NCBI GenBank assembly: GCA_000434055.1
Contig: HF999648.1
Location: 36,102-81,575 of the forward strand
Direction: 5' to 3'
Origin: Ruminococcus sp. CAG:488
Lineage (GTDB): Bacteria > Bacillota > Clostridia > Oscillospirales > Acutalibacteraceae
Length of the DNA stretch: 45,474 nt
The notes under the pieces were generated by a model. That model did no database searches, was not told the origin of the DNA, and saw nothing but the letters and a program-made list of their open reading frames with translations. This document shows, in pieces, positions 24,934 through 32,299 of the stretch (its first letter is position 1; every line of letters starts with the position of its first letter). The translations under genes and the position numbers were made by a program.

Positions 24934-26064
24934 TCATGCAAAAAAGTTAAGTATGAGTCCGCCGGCAATTACCGAGGCAATCTGACCCGAAACATTAACG
25001 CCCATCGACTGCATAAGCAAAAAGTTTTGAGGATCCTCGGCAAGGCCCATTTTGTGAACAACACGGCCCGACATCGGGAAAGCCGAAATTCCGGCGGCAC
25101 CAATCATAGGATTGATTTTTTCCTTGAGGAAAAGATTTAAAAATTTTGCAAAAATAACACCGCCTGCAGTATCGAATATAAACGCTATAAATCCGAGACC
25201 GAGAATAAGCAGCGTCTCCCTCCGAAGAAATTTGTCAAACTGCATCTGAGTCGCAATGGTAATTCCGAGAAAAATCGTGACAAGATTTGCAAGCACTCTT
25301 TGCGCCGTTTCAGACAACGAATCAAGCACACCGCATTCACGGATAAGATTTCCGAACATGAGAAATCCTACGAGTGCAACGGAGTTTGGCGAAACAACTC
25401 CGGCAATTATTGTTATCACAATCGGGAACAGTATTTTTGTAAGCTTTGAAACCTGACTCGGCTTATATTTCATTCGTATTTTTCGCTCTTTTTCCGTTGT
25501 AAGCAGCTTTATTACCGGCGGCTGAATGATAGGTACAAGTGCCATATATGAATATGCCGCAACCATTATTGCGCCGAGATATTTCGAATCCAGCATTTGA
25601 GCAACCACTATTGCGGTCGGGCCGTCTGCCGCTCCGATCGTTGCTATCGACGCAGCGTCCTTTATGTCAAAAAACATTGACGATGTGCAAAGGGTAAAAA
25701 ATATTCCGAACTGCGCTGCCGCACCGAATATCATCAGCTTCGGATTTGCAAGAATCGGTCCGAAATCGATCATTGCCCCTATGCCGATAAAAAGTATCAG
25801 CGGAAAAAGCTCATTTGCGATTCCTGACTTGTAGAGAATACTTAGCGCACCCTCCTGCGGCAAGCCGTTTACCACACGGTCAACCACTCCCGAGAGCGGC
25901 AGGTTAACAAGAATAACGCCGAAGCCTATCGGCAAAAGCAGCGTCGGCTCCATATTCTTTTTGATTGCAAGAAAAATCAGCAATCCGCCTATCGCCCACA
26001 TGATAAGCATTCTGTAATCAAAATTATATACGGCATTTTGATACAGAAAAGAGAAAAATTCCAT
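24934..26064 (-). CDS. Sodium-translocating decarboxylase subunit beta (OadB/MmdB/GcdB family)
   Basis: A 376-residue multi-helix inner-membrane protein that couples decarboxylation of a biotin-bound carboxyl group to sodium export. Family signatures are IGIGAMIDFGPILANP (~93-108), GAADGPTAIVVAQ (~144-156, with Asp147 equivalent to the sodium-site Asp of Klebsiella OadB) and the C-terminal IGAAGISAFPMSGRVVHKMG and MGVNVSGQIASVIAGG. ATG 26064 was chosen since AAGGAG is 7 bases upstream; an in-frame TTG at 26070 is poorly spaced. Neither a carboxyltransferase alpha subunit nor a biotin carrier is nearby, so the substrate (oxaloacetate, methylmalonyl-CoA or glutaconyl-CoA) is undecided. Expression appears to be controlled by the riboswitch-like leader at 26105-26221. 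Confidence 0.92.
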   Translation of the reverse strand: MEFFSFLYQNAVYNFDYRMLIMWAIGGLLIFLAIKKNMEPTLLLPIGFGVILVNLPLSGVVDRVVNGLPQEGALSILYKSGIANELFPLILFIGIGAMIDFGPILANPKLMIFGAAAQFGIFFTLCTSSMFFDIKDAASIATIGAADGPTAIVVAQMLDSKYLGAIMVAAYSYMALVPIIQPPVIKLLTTEKERKIRMKYKPSQVSKLTKILFPIVITIIAGVVSPNSVALVGFLMFGNLIRECGVLDSLSETAQRVLANLVTIFLGITIATQMQFDKFLRRETLLILGLGFIAFIFDTAGGVIFAKFLNLFLKEKINPMIGAAGISAFPMSGRVVHKMGLAEDPQNFLLMQSMGVNVSGQIASVIAGGLILNFFA

Positions 26065-26104
26065 AAACAAACTCCTTTTTAAAAATTTTCGGAAGAATCG
26101 GCAT

Positions 26105-26143
26105 AAAAAAAGAGACTTCTACTGCAATAGCAATAAAAGTCTC
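26105..26143 (-). terminator. Terminator overlapping the riboswitch-like leader of oadB
   Basis: On the minus strand GAGACTT (26143-26137) pairs with AAGTCTC (26118-26112), with inner TGC/GCA pairing, followed by seven T residues (26111-26105). Its 5' arm overlaps the conserved 3' part of the aptamer (ACGAGACTTTT), so folding of one should exclude the other. Confidence 0.85.
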
Positions 26144-26221
26144 GTCATTTAATACAAAAGCGGGTCTTTTTGACCGAATTGACGCTGAATGTAACGGTTT
26201 TCGCCGACTACTCCCTTTCGG
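26133..26221 (-). promoter_or_regulatory. Riboswitch candidate, yybP-ykoY (Mn2+) type, upstream of oadB
   Basis: The leader begins with GAAAGGGAGTAG (minus strand, 26219-26208), then a CGG..CCG hairpin, AGCGTCAATTCG, a GGTC-AAAAA-GACC hairpin (26175-26163), CGCT, and ends in GACGAGACTTTT. This order of GGGAGTAG, GTCAATTCG and (C/G)A(A/G)GAC-TTT matches the Lactococcus yybP-ykoY aptamer as I remember it. The 5' GAAAG can pair with CTTTT as P1. The terminator at 26105-26143 competes with P1, so ligand binding should allow read-through. Mn2+ control of a sodium-pump subunit is unexpected; a related cation-sensing aptamer remains possible. Confidence 0.7.
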
Positions 26222-26229
26222 TGATTATA

Positions 26230-26258
26230 AATATACCATATATTTTTAAATTATGCAA
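26230..26258 (-). promoter_or_regulatory. Sigma-A promoter of the oadB leader
   Basis: On the minus strand TTGCAT (26258-26253), a 17-base spacer and TATATT (26235-26230), with TGG just before it giving an extended -10. Transcription would start near 26223, directly at the 5' end of the aptamer. Confidence 0.8.
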
Positions 26259-26288
26259 GCTTTTTTCTGTTTTATCCTTATATTTTCT

Positions 26289-26317
26289 TTGACAAATTCA
26301 AAAAATCAATGTATAAT
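26289..26317 (+). promoter_or_regulatory. Consensus sigma-A promoter of the MATE gene
   Basis: Perfect TTGACA (26289-26294), a 17-base spacer and perfect TATAAT (26312-26317). A promoter this strong in front of a ~190-base leader fits control by transcription termination. Confidence 0.92.
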
Positions 26318-26330
26318 AATTAATCGTTGA

Positions 26331-26350
26331 TTGAATTAAAAGTAATTCAA
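26331..26350 (+). other. Hairpin near the 5' end of the MATE leader
   Basis: TTGAATTA and TAATTCAA are perfect 8-base arms around AAAG. It begins about 8 bases after the predicted transcription start. It could be an operator or an RNA 5' stabilising hairpin; it is separate from the aptamer region further down. Confidence 0.5.
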
Positions 26351-26381
26351 TTTGCAATAATAAATATTTCAGCTTGAAGAC

Positions 26382-26439
26382 ACGATACACGGACTCCCTG
26401 TCCTGATACGACACAAGGTGCAGGCTTGGCGTGTATCGT
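26382..26439 (+). promoter_or_regulatory. Riboswitch candidate, guanidine-IV (mepA motif) type, upstream of the MATE pump
   Basis: A perfect 10-bp closing stem, ACGATACACG (26382-26391) with CGTGTATCGT (26430-26439), encloses a small GAC..GTC hairpin and the conserved-looking single-stranded stretch GATACGACACAAGGTGCAGG and CTTGG. A terminator follows 17 bases later and then a MepA-like MATE gene. The mepA RNA motif (guanidine-IV) is known from Clostridia exactly in this position, acting by guanidine-induced anti-termination. The assignment rests on gene context, overall layout and my memory of the consensus, not on a covariance search. Confidence 0.65.
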
Positions 26440-26456
26440 TTTACTCCGGCTTTACG

Positions 26457-26487
26457 GCGCACGCTTTAGGCGTGTGCTTTTTGTTTG
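26457..26487 (+). terminator. Leader terminator upstream of the MATE gene
   Basis: GCGCACGC (26457-26464) pairs with GCGTGTGC (26470-26477), including one G-T wobble, around a TTTAG loop, followed by TTTTTGTTTG. Placed between promoter and coding start, it makes sense only as a regulated terminator. Confidence 0.88.
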
Positions 26488-26514
26488 TGTTGTAAAGCGA
26501 CAGGAGGATTCATT

Positions 26515-27912
26515 ATGGAAGAAACAAAGGTCAATTCATTTTTGGAAACGGAGCGAATCGGCAGGCTCATGCGCAAATTCTCATTGCCGTGCATAATCTC
26601 CCTGCTTGTCGGCGCGCTCTACAACATTGTCGATCAGATTTTCATTGCAAACGCCGATTATCTCGGCTCTTACGGCAATGCGGCAAACTCGGTCGTATTT
26701 CCGCTGACGGTTATCGCCCTTGCAATAGCAACAATGATCGGCGACGGCTGCGGCGCATTCGTCAGCATTCGTCTCGGTGCAAAGGACTTTCAAAAAGCGC
26801 ACAAAAGCATCGGAAATTCGGTTCTTCTGACCGTCGCTTCAAGCATTGTTCTAATGGTAATTTACTTGATCTTTGCCGACCGAATTATAACCGCTTTCGG
26901 CGGCACGGTCAACGAAGAAACCTTCAGGCTGTCAAAGGAATATTTCTTTTGGATTTCGCTCGGTGTTCCGTTTTATATGTTCGGTCAGGCGCTTAATCCG
27001 ATAATCCGTTCGGACGGCAACCCCCGTTTCGCCATGATCACCCTGCTTGTCGGCGCAATAAGCAACTGTATTCTCGACCCGATATTCATTTTTAAATTTC
27101 ATTGGGGCATGATGGGTGCTGCGGTCGCAACCGTGATCGGTCAAATTCTCTCCGCTGTTCTCTCACTTATTTATCTTTTTAAACTAAAAAGCGTAAAGCT
27201 CTGCAGGGCGAGCTTTGTTCCCGACAAATCGGTTATTTGTAAAATTATTCCGCTCGGAGCATCAAGCTTTCTTGCTCAGATTTCCGTCGTCTTTTCAATG
27301 GCGGCGGTGCTCAATATGTGCAAAAAATACGGCGCACTCGATCCGATTTTCGGACAGAACGAGTACGCCCAAATACCGACGGCTGTCATCGGCATTGTTC
27401 TTAAATTTTTTCAGATAATCATGTCGATCGCAATCGGCATGTCGGCAGGCTGTATCCCGATCGTCGGATTCAACCTCGGTGCAGGTCGCAAGGACAGAGT
27501 TCGTGAGCTTATGCGTTTGCTCATGCTTGCAGAGGCAACCGCAGGACTTGTTGCAACAATTATTTTTGAGCTTTTCCCTACGCAGCTTATCGGCATATTC
27601 GGCGCAGGCAACGAGAGCGTTTACTACACGCAGTTCGCAATAAAAGCTATTCGCATAATTCTTTGCGCTACGATTCTTTCATGCGTCAACAAGGGTGTTA
27701 CGATTTTTCTGCAATCCCTCGGCAGGGCAGGAACAGCAACCCTGCTCTCAGTGCTCAGAGAAATTGTTTGCGGCGTAGGTCTTGTGCTTCTGCTTCCGAT
27801 TTGGTTCGGACTTGACGGACTGCTTTGGTTCATGGCAATAGCCGATATCATAACCTTTGTCGCTTCTCTCGCAGTGCTGATTCATATTGATAAGAGCTTG
27901 CAAAAATCATAA
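26515..27912 (+). CDS. MATE family efflux transporter, MepA-like
   Basis: A 465-residue membrane protein with about 12 hydrophobic helices that should export organic cations using a sodium or proton gradient. The N-terminal ETERIGRLMRKFSLPCIISLLVGALYNIVDQIF and the ADYLGSYGNAANSVVFPL region are typical of the MepA/DinF-like MATE branch, as is the repeat GASSFLAQISVVF in the second half. ATG 26515 follows AGGAGG at 7 bases; the longer frame starting at 26485 begins inside the terminator tail. The strong promoter, aptamer-like leader and terminator imply ligand-induced expression, with guanidine or guanidinium-containing compounds as the probable signal and perhaps substrate. It ends 6 bases inside the convergent glycosyltransferase gene. 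Confidence 0.92.
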   Translation: MEETKVNSFLETERIGRLMRKFSLPCIISLLVGALYNIVDQIFIANADYLGSYGNAANSVVFPLTVIALAIATMIGDGCGAFVSIRLGAKDFQKAHKSIGNSVLLTVASSIVLMVIYLIFADRIITAFGGTVNEETFRLSKEYFFWISLGVPFYMFGQALNPIIRSDGNPRFAMITLLVGAISNCILDPIFIFKFHWGMMGAAVATVIGQILSAVLSLIYLFKLKSVKLCRASFVPDKSVICKIIPLGASSFLAQISVVFSMAAVLNMCKKYGALDPIFGQNEYAQIPTAVIGIVLKFFQIIMSIAIGMSAGCIPIVGFNLGAGRKDRVRELMRLLMLAEATAGLVATIIFELFPTQLIGIFGAGNESVYYTQFAIKAIRIILCATILSCVNKGVTIFLQSLGRAGTATLLSVLREIVCGVGLVLLLPIWFGLDGLLWFMAIADIITFVASLAVLIHIDKSLQKS

Positions 27913-28908
27913 ATTTCTGTTTTTCATCAGCGCAAAAAGCAATCTGTACATTTTGTTTTTAAGCAAGCGGAATTTAAGAACTGTCATTCTTGACGAACCG
28001 TAATCGGCATCGCTATCAATCGCAGTTTTATAAATATCGGTATCGGCCACTGATTTGACCGTGCCGATTTTTTCTTTCATGTTCAAATCGGAACTTGAAA
28101 GTCCGAGCAAAAGTGTATTGACAACCTTCCTTGCATATGCCTTCCACATCGCTTTTACTTCGGCGTCAAAATATCCGTCATCAATAATCATCGCTTTCAC
28201 GTCCGAAAGCGAATCGGAATTGAGTCTGAATGAGTCGAGGTCAAAGCTGTGAGAAAGACTCGAGCCGAGGTTTCGATAATGATACATCGGTCGCTGAAGA
28301 TAATAGCCTGTTTTCATTTTGTAAACCTGAATTGCCGATTGGAACCAATCCTCGCCGTGACACATCGAAAGATATTTCAAAAAGTCAAACGACCTGCCGT
28401 AAATTTCTCTGCGGCAGCATTTTGTACAAAGTGAATTCATGCAGCGATTCAGCAAAATCAAATACAATTCTTTTTTATTTTTTTTATCGTAAAAGCAGCT
28501 TTTTTCCGCCATCTTTTTTATTGTAACCTTGCCCGTTTTGTTATCAAAAATCGACAGATCGAACATGACAATATCGCAGGAATATTTTTCAAAAATTCCG
28601 TCAACCGTTTCAATTAAATCATGATCAATTATGTCATCGCAATCAACGGTCAGAATATAATCTCCCGTTGAATTTTCAAAAGCGGTTTTACGGGCAACGT
28701 TTACTCCTTCGTTTGCCTTGTGAATAACCTTAACTCTGCTGTCTTTTCGGGCATATTTATCACATATTTTTCCGCTTGAATCCGTCGAGGCGTCATCGAC
28801 AACAACCACCTCAAAATCGTTAAAGGTCTGGCACAAAATCGAATTGAAGCATTCATCGAGATATTTTTCACTGTTGTAAACCGTCAGCAAAACACTGTAT
28901 TTCGGCAT
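27907..28908 (-). CDS. Glycosyltransferase family 2
   Basis: A 333-residue GT-A fold glycosyltransferase. The N-terminal YSVLLTVYNSEKYLDEC is the standard GT2 opening. Asp38-Asp39 (VVDDAS) bind the nucleotide, and Asp89-Cys-Asp91 (LTVDCDD) is the DxD metal site. The acceptor part after ~190 is variable. There are no membrane helices, so it is cytosolic or peripheral. It probably adds a sugar to a surface polysaccharide, teichoic acid or glycolipid; donor and acceptor are unknown. Its GAGGTG ribosome site overlaps the end of the upstream 729-residue glycosidase-like gene, from which it is separated by four bases, so the two form an operon. Its 3' end overlaps the convergent MATE gene. Confidence 0.88.
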   Translation of the reverse strand: MPKYSVLLTVYNSEKYLDECFNSILCQTFNDFEVVVVDDASTDSSGKICDKYARKDSRVKVIHKANEGVNVARKTAFENSTGDYILTVDCDDIIDHDLIETVDGIFEKYSCDIVMFDLSIFDNKTGKVTIKKMAEKSCFYDKKNKKELYLILLNRCMNSLCTKCCRREIYGRSFDFLKYLSMCHGEDWFQSAIQVYKMKTGYYLQRPMYHYRNLGSSLSHSFDLDSFRLNSDSLSDVKAMIIDDGYFDAEVKAMWKAYARKVVNTLLLGLSSSDLNMKEKIGTVKSVADTDIYKTAIDSDADYGSSRMTVLKFRLLKNKMYRLLFALMKNRNL

Positions 28909-28912
28909 TGGC

Positions 28913-31102
28913 TCACCTCTTTTTCACAAAGCGAAATTCGCTTATCATAAAGCCGTCGAGCGGCTCTGTAATTTCAAGCTCGGCACAACCGTTTTGCAAA
29001 AAATCTTTCGGCACGTCATAGACAATACTTTGATATCCGTCGGCAAGGAATTTCTTTTCGTACTCCCCGTCACGTCTGCCGCCGAACTGCGGCCCGTCAT
29101 AAATAACGTTGCCGTTCACTGTAATTTTATGATGATTTATTTTTTCGTTCGGGCGTGATTTATATGTCACTCGCAGCTTATAATCGCCGCCTGTCAGCCC
29201 CGCAACATTACAGTTAAAATTGAAATGGTCATAAACCTTGGTAATGCACATCGGAAGCCTTGCATCGGCATTATCGTCCCCTTGGAAATTCATATAGAAT
29301 TCGCCCTTTTGCTTGCCGCAGACCTCAAAGCCGTGCTCAGCAAACGAGAAATAATACTCGTCCTTTTCAACCCTGTTCCTGTCAAATATTTCAGCAAGAT
29401 AATCGCTGTCGGGGTGACTTTTGATTTTATTAAGAAGATAATTTCTGTCCGTCACGGGCATATCGATCGTGTCAAGAACACAACCTCTTTCGACGTTCAT
29501 TCCGCCGAAATGCTCAACATCAAGCTGCATTCCGATAAGATTAAAAAGCTTCTCTGCAAGCGGGAATAATTCCGCTCGCAAATCTTTATATTCTTCGTCA
29601 AAATCCGTTGAAAGAATTTCTTTTGCAAGCTCAATATTGCCTTTTCTTATCTTAGTCCTTGCGTCATCAATCAAATCAAGCTCAAAAATTCTTCTGTCAC
29701 GAATAATTTTATCGCAACTCGCTCTGAAAAGAAAAAGAACATATCTCCAGTTTTTCATTAACTTATCGGACTTCATTTCAATAAGCATTCCGTAAACATT
29801 TTCAACCGAAGAATTTTCGGCCGGGTCACCGTTCCAGCTCTGCTCCATGCCGAAAATAACGTCAACAATTTTTTCGCAATCCTCACCCGAAAAAAACGCA
29901 CGGGCATAATCCCTGAGAATTTCACGGAGGTCGGCATCGGGGTCAAAATCAAGTGCGCCGAAAACGAATTTATTAACGTCGTCATTAACCCCTTCGGAAT
30001 AAGAAACGCTGCCGCAAACATATTGCTTCGTCAGGCGGTGAATCAGCCTGTACTCGCTCGGTCTCGGGTTGATTGCTTCACGGCTGAGCGTTGCGGCATA
30101 GGCGTAGTGCCAATCGTCACGGTCAAAGTGAACGGGAATTTCACAGCGCAAATTGTGGCAAATATCCGGGTAGTATCTTATCGGGTATTTAACATCAACA
30201 AAACGGCGCATTTCATCGAGCGTAAACGGATGATTCGGCCCGTAAATAAGTCCGTCGATTTCCTCGGGCATTTTTGCCATTTCTTTTATAAACCGTTGGC
30301 CCCAATCGGCATACTGATGCGGAGCCTGAGCCGACGGCCAAAGCTCAATGTCCGGAAATTCCTTTTGCAGATCTTTTTTTATTTTTTTGCAGCGCACAAA
30401 AAAGTCTTCAGCCTGCAAATCACCCGGATCTCCTCCCGGCGGAAAATAAAAATTAAATTTCGGTATATTATGACAACAGCCGCAGAAATAATCGCTGCTT
30501 TCTTCGTCGGAAAGTCTCTTTGCATAAGCGCAGAAAATTGAAAAATTTATATCAAGTCTTTCGCAAATTTGCGATTTAATTTTTGTGATTTCTTCAAAGC
30601 TGTATTTCATCAAATCCGTGTGCTTTTCATCGTCGCCGAGACACGCCTCAACCGTGTTCGTTCCGAACATCATCAAATCACGGATATATCTTTCGTATTG
30701 CTTTTCGTCCCACGTCTCATATGTATTGTTCATGTCCGTATAGCTGAGCTGATGACCTCTTATGGGCATATACGGTGAATATTTTCCGCTTATATCTTTC
30801 GTCAGTGCAAGCTCACCGTCAGTCACCCTGCATTTTCTGAGAAAGACAGAGTAGCCGTAAATCAAGCCTCGCAAACGATGCGCCGTAACCGTAATTTTTT
30901 CTTTTTCATGTTCAATCGAAAAATCTTCGCTTTCGCTCTCGTCAACGAGCTTCAGTTCAACGTAACAGTCGCCTGTTTTTTTGTCGAAAACGAGCGGCTT
31001 TTTACCTGTTCTGATTTCAATTTCTTCCGCGAAAAGCTCGGCGGCGAATTTTGCTTTTTCCCCGTCGGCAATTATTTTTATGTCTTTGAACATAAAAATC
31101 AT
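28913..31102 (-). CDS. Glycoside hydrolase-like protein (GH20/GH67-type N-domain and TIM barrel)
   Basis: A 729-residue protein without a signal peptide. Residues ~1-105 look like the GlcNAcase/alpha-glucuronidase-type N-domain (EIEIRTGKKPLVF, then LRGLIYGYSVFLRKC), a small alpha/beta domain that precedes GH20, GH67 and GH84 barrels. Residues ~110-420 fit a TIM barrel (PIRGHQLSYTDMNNTYETW, YIRDLMMFGTNTVEACLGDDEKH). A helical region follows, and then a C-terminal beta-sandwich (~560-729) with carbohydrate-binding features (YKLRVTYKSRP, KITVNGNVIYDG). No catalytic pair can be assigned with confidence, and the substrate is unknown. An intracellular role on oligosaccharides is suggested. The start may be 31102 or ATG 31093, since no strong ribosome site is seen. 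It is co-transcribed with the GT2 gene. Confidence 0.65.
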   Translation of the reverse strand: MIFMFKDIKIIADGEKAKFAAELFAEEIEIRTGKKPLVFDKKTGDCYVELKLVDESESEDFSIEHEKEKITVTAHRLRGLIYGYSVFLRKCRVTDGELALTKDISGKYSPYMPIRGHQLSYTDMNNTYETWDEKQYERYIRDLMMFGTNTVEACLGDDEKHTDLMKYSFEEITKIKSQICERLDINFSIFCAYAKRLSDEESSDYFCGCCHNIPKFNFYFPPGGDPGDLQAEDFFVRCKKIKKDLQKEFPDIELWPSAQAPHQYADWGQRFIKEMAKMPEEIDGLIYGPNHPFTLDEMRRFVDVKYPIRYYPDICHNLRCEIPVHFDRDDWHYAYAATLSREAINPRPSEYRLIHRLTKQYVCGSVSYSEGVNDDVNKFVFGALDFDPDADLREILRDYARAFFSGEDCEKIVDVIFGMEQSWNGDPAENSSVENVYGMLIEMKSDKLMKNWRYVLFLFRASCDKIIRDRRIFELDLIDDARTKIRKGNIELAKEILSTDFDEEYKDLRAELFPLAEKLFNLIGMQLDVEHFGGMNVERGCVLDTIDMPVTDRNYLLNKIKSHPDSDYLAEIFDRNRVEKDEYYFSFAEHGFEVCGKQKGEFYMNFQGDDNADARLPMCITKVYDHFNFNCNVAGLTGGDYKLRVTYKSRPNEKINHHKITVNGNVIYDGPQFGGRRDGEYEKKFLADGYQSIVYDVPKDFLQNGCAELEITEPLDGFMISEFRFVKKR

Positions 31103-31114
31103 TTCATCACAGCC

Positions 31115-31143
31115 TTGATTATTTTTTCAATTTAGTATATCAT
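31115..31143 (+). promoter_or_regulatory. Promoter of the FkbM methyltransferase gene
   Basis: TTGATT (31115-31120), a 17-base spacer and TATCAT (31138-31143). Its -10 overlaps the -10 of the divergent promoter on the other strand, so the two promoters probably compete. Confidence 0.55.
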
Positions 31144-31163
31144 AAAACAAGGCAATTAAGCAA
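31134..31163 (-). promoter_or_regulatory. Promoter of the glycosidase-like/GT2 operon
   Basis: On the minus strand TTGCTT (31163-31158), an 18-base spacer and TATACT (31139-31134). It overlaps the divergent promoter of the FkbM gene. Confidence 0.6.
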
Positions 31164-31180
31164 TAGAAAGCGATGAAATA

Positions 31181-32245
31181 ATGATTGAAAAAATTCACGA
31201 AAAAAACGTCTGGGATTCGTTAATAAAAACAACTCTTCCCATCGTTATTTACGGCATGGGAAACGGAGCGGATATGATTATCGAAAAGCTTCAAAGCATC
31301 GGCGTTGATTTTGCCGATATTTTTGCGAGCGACGAGTTTGTAAGGGGTCACAGCTTCCACGGCAAAAAGGTGCTGAAATATTCAGAAGTTAAGGAGAAAT
31401 ACAATGATTTCGTTATTGTAATGGCATTTGCGGTTCATGACAAAAAAATGCTTGCGAGAGTTAAGGAGCTTTCAAAGGAACACACGCTTTATTTTCCCGA
31501 CGTTCCCGTTGTCGGCGACGGAATTTTTTCAAGAGAATATATTAAAGAACATGACAGCGAATTTGATAAAGCGTATTCTCTTTTGAGCGATGAAAAATCA
31601 CGGCAAAGCTATATTGATGTTCTCAATTTTAAAGTCAGCGGTAAAACGGAATATCTCTTTAAATGCGAGAGAGAAAAAGAAGAAATATATTCCGATTATC
31701 TTCGCCCGGGCGATAATGAAATTATCATGGATCTCGGCGCATACGACGGTGACACGATAAGAGAATTACTCAACGTAACCGATAACAAATATCAAAAAAT
31801 TTATGCCGTTGAGGCCGATGAAAAAAATTTCAAAAAGCTATTAGACAAAACATCCGAGCTTTCAAGAATCGAGAGATTTAATCTTGCGGCATGGGATAAA
31901 AAAGAAGCCCTCTTCTTTGAAAAGAAAAAGGGAAGAAATTCAAAGCTTTCATCGTTCGGCAAAATTAAAGTTGATGCAAACAGCGTTGACGGTATTCTCA
32001 ATGGAGAAGAAATTACTCTGTTAAAAATGGATATAGAGGGCAGCGAAGAGAAGGCACTTGTCGGAGCCGTGAAAACAATAAAAACCTTTCGCCCTAAGCT
32101 TTATGTTTGCGCCTATCATCGCAACAGCGACCTGTTCGCTCTGCCGCTGAAAATCCGTTCGATATGTCGGGATTACAGAATTTATTTTGCTCATCATCCT
32201 TATGTCCCTGCATGGGAATCAAATTTTTATTGTTGTATTGATTAG
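31181..32245 (+). CDS. FkbM family methyltransferase with N-terminal Rossmann-like domain
   Basis: A 354-residue protein with two parts. Residues ~1-130 hold IVIYGMGNGADMIIEKL (~21-37), a nucleotide-binding Rossmann-like segment as seen in sugar or polysaccharide-biosynthesis proteins. Residues ~155-354 form an FkbM-type class I methyltransferase: IIMDLGAYDGDTI (Asp184, Asp189) is motif I, Glu211 in IYAVEADE fits the ribose-binding acid, and LLKMDIEGSEEKAL is the FkbM signature. The usual products are O-methylated sugars or related surface glycans, consistent with the divergent GT2 and glycosidase-like genes. The ribosome site is weak (GAAAGCGATGAAATA). A promoter for the next gene overlaps its 3' end. 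Confidence 0.85.
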   Translation: MIEKIHEKNVWDSLIKTTLPIVIYGMGNGADMIIEKLQSIGVDFADIFASDEFVRGHSFHGKKVLKYSEVKEKYNDFVIVMAFAVHDKKMLARVKELSKEHTLYFPDVPVVGDGIFSREYIKEHDSEFDKAYSLLSDEKSRQSYIDVLNFKVSGKTEYLFKCEREKEEIYSDYLRPGDNEIIMDLGAYDGDTIRELLNVTDNKYQKIYAVEADEKNFKKLLDKTSELSRIERFNLAAWDKKEALFFEKKKGRNSKLSSFGKIKVDANSVDGILNGEEITLLKMDIEGSEEKALVGAVKTIKTFRPKLYVCAYHRNSDLFALPLKIRSICRDYRIYFAHHPYVPAWESNFYCCID

Positions 32246-32266
32246 TCTGTCAATCCATGATATAAT
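32238..32266 (+). promoter_or_regulatory. Sigma-A promoter of the CPBP-like gene
   Basis: TTGATT (32238-32243), a 17-base spacer and TATAAT (32261-32266). It overlaps the last codons of the FkbM gene. Confidence 0.75.
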
Positions 32267-32299
32267 TACAGCGAAAAATACTTAAAAAGGAGTGAGCCG

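Noticed and set aside
24741..24950. Plus-strand 69-codon frame after tsaD
   Set aside because: It begins inside the terminator stem and is antisense to the 52-residue small membrane protein, which has a proper ribosome site and membrane-helix composition.
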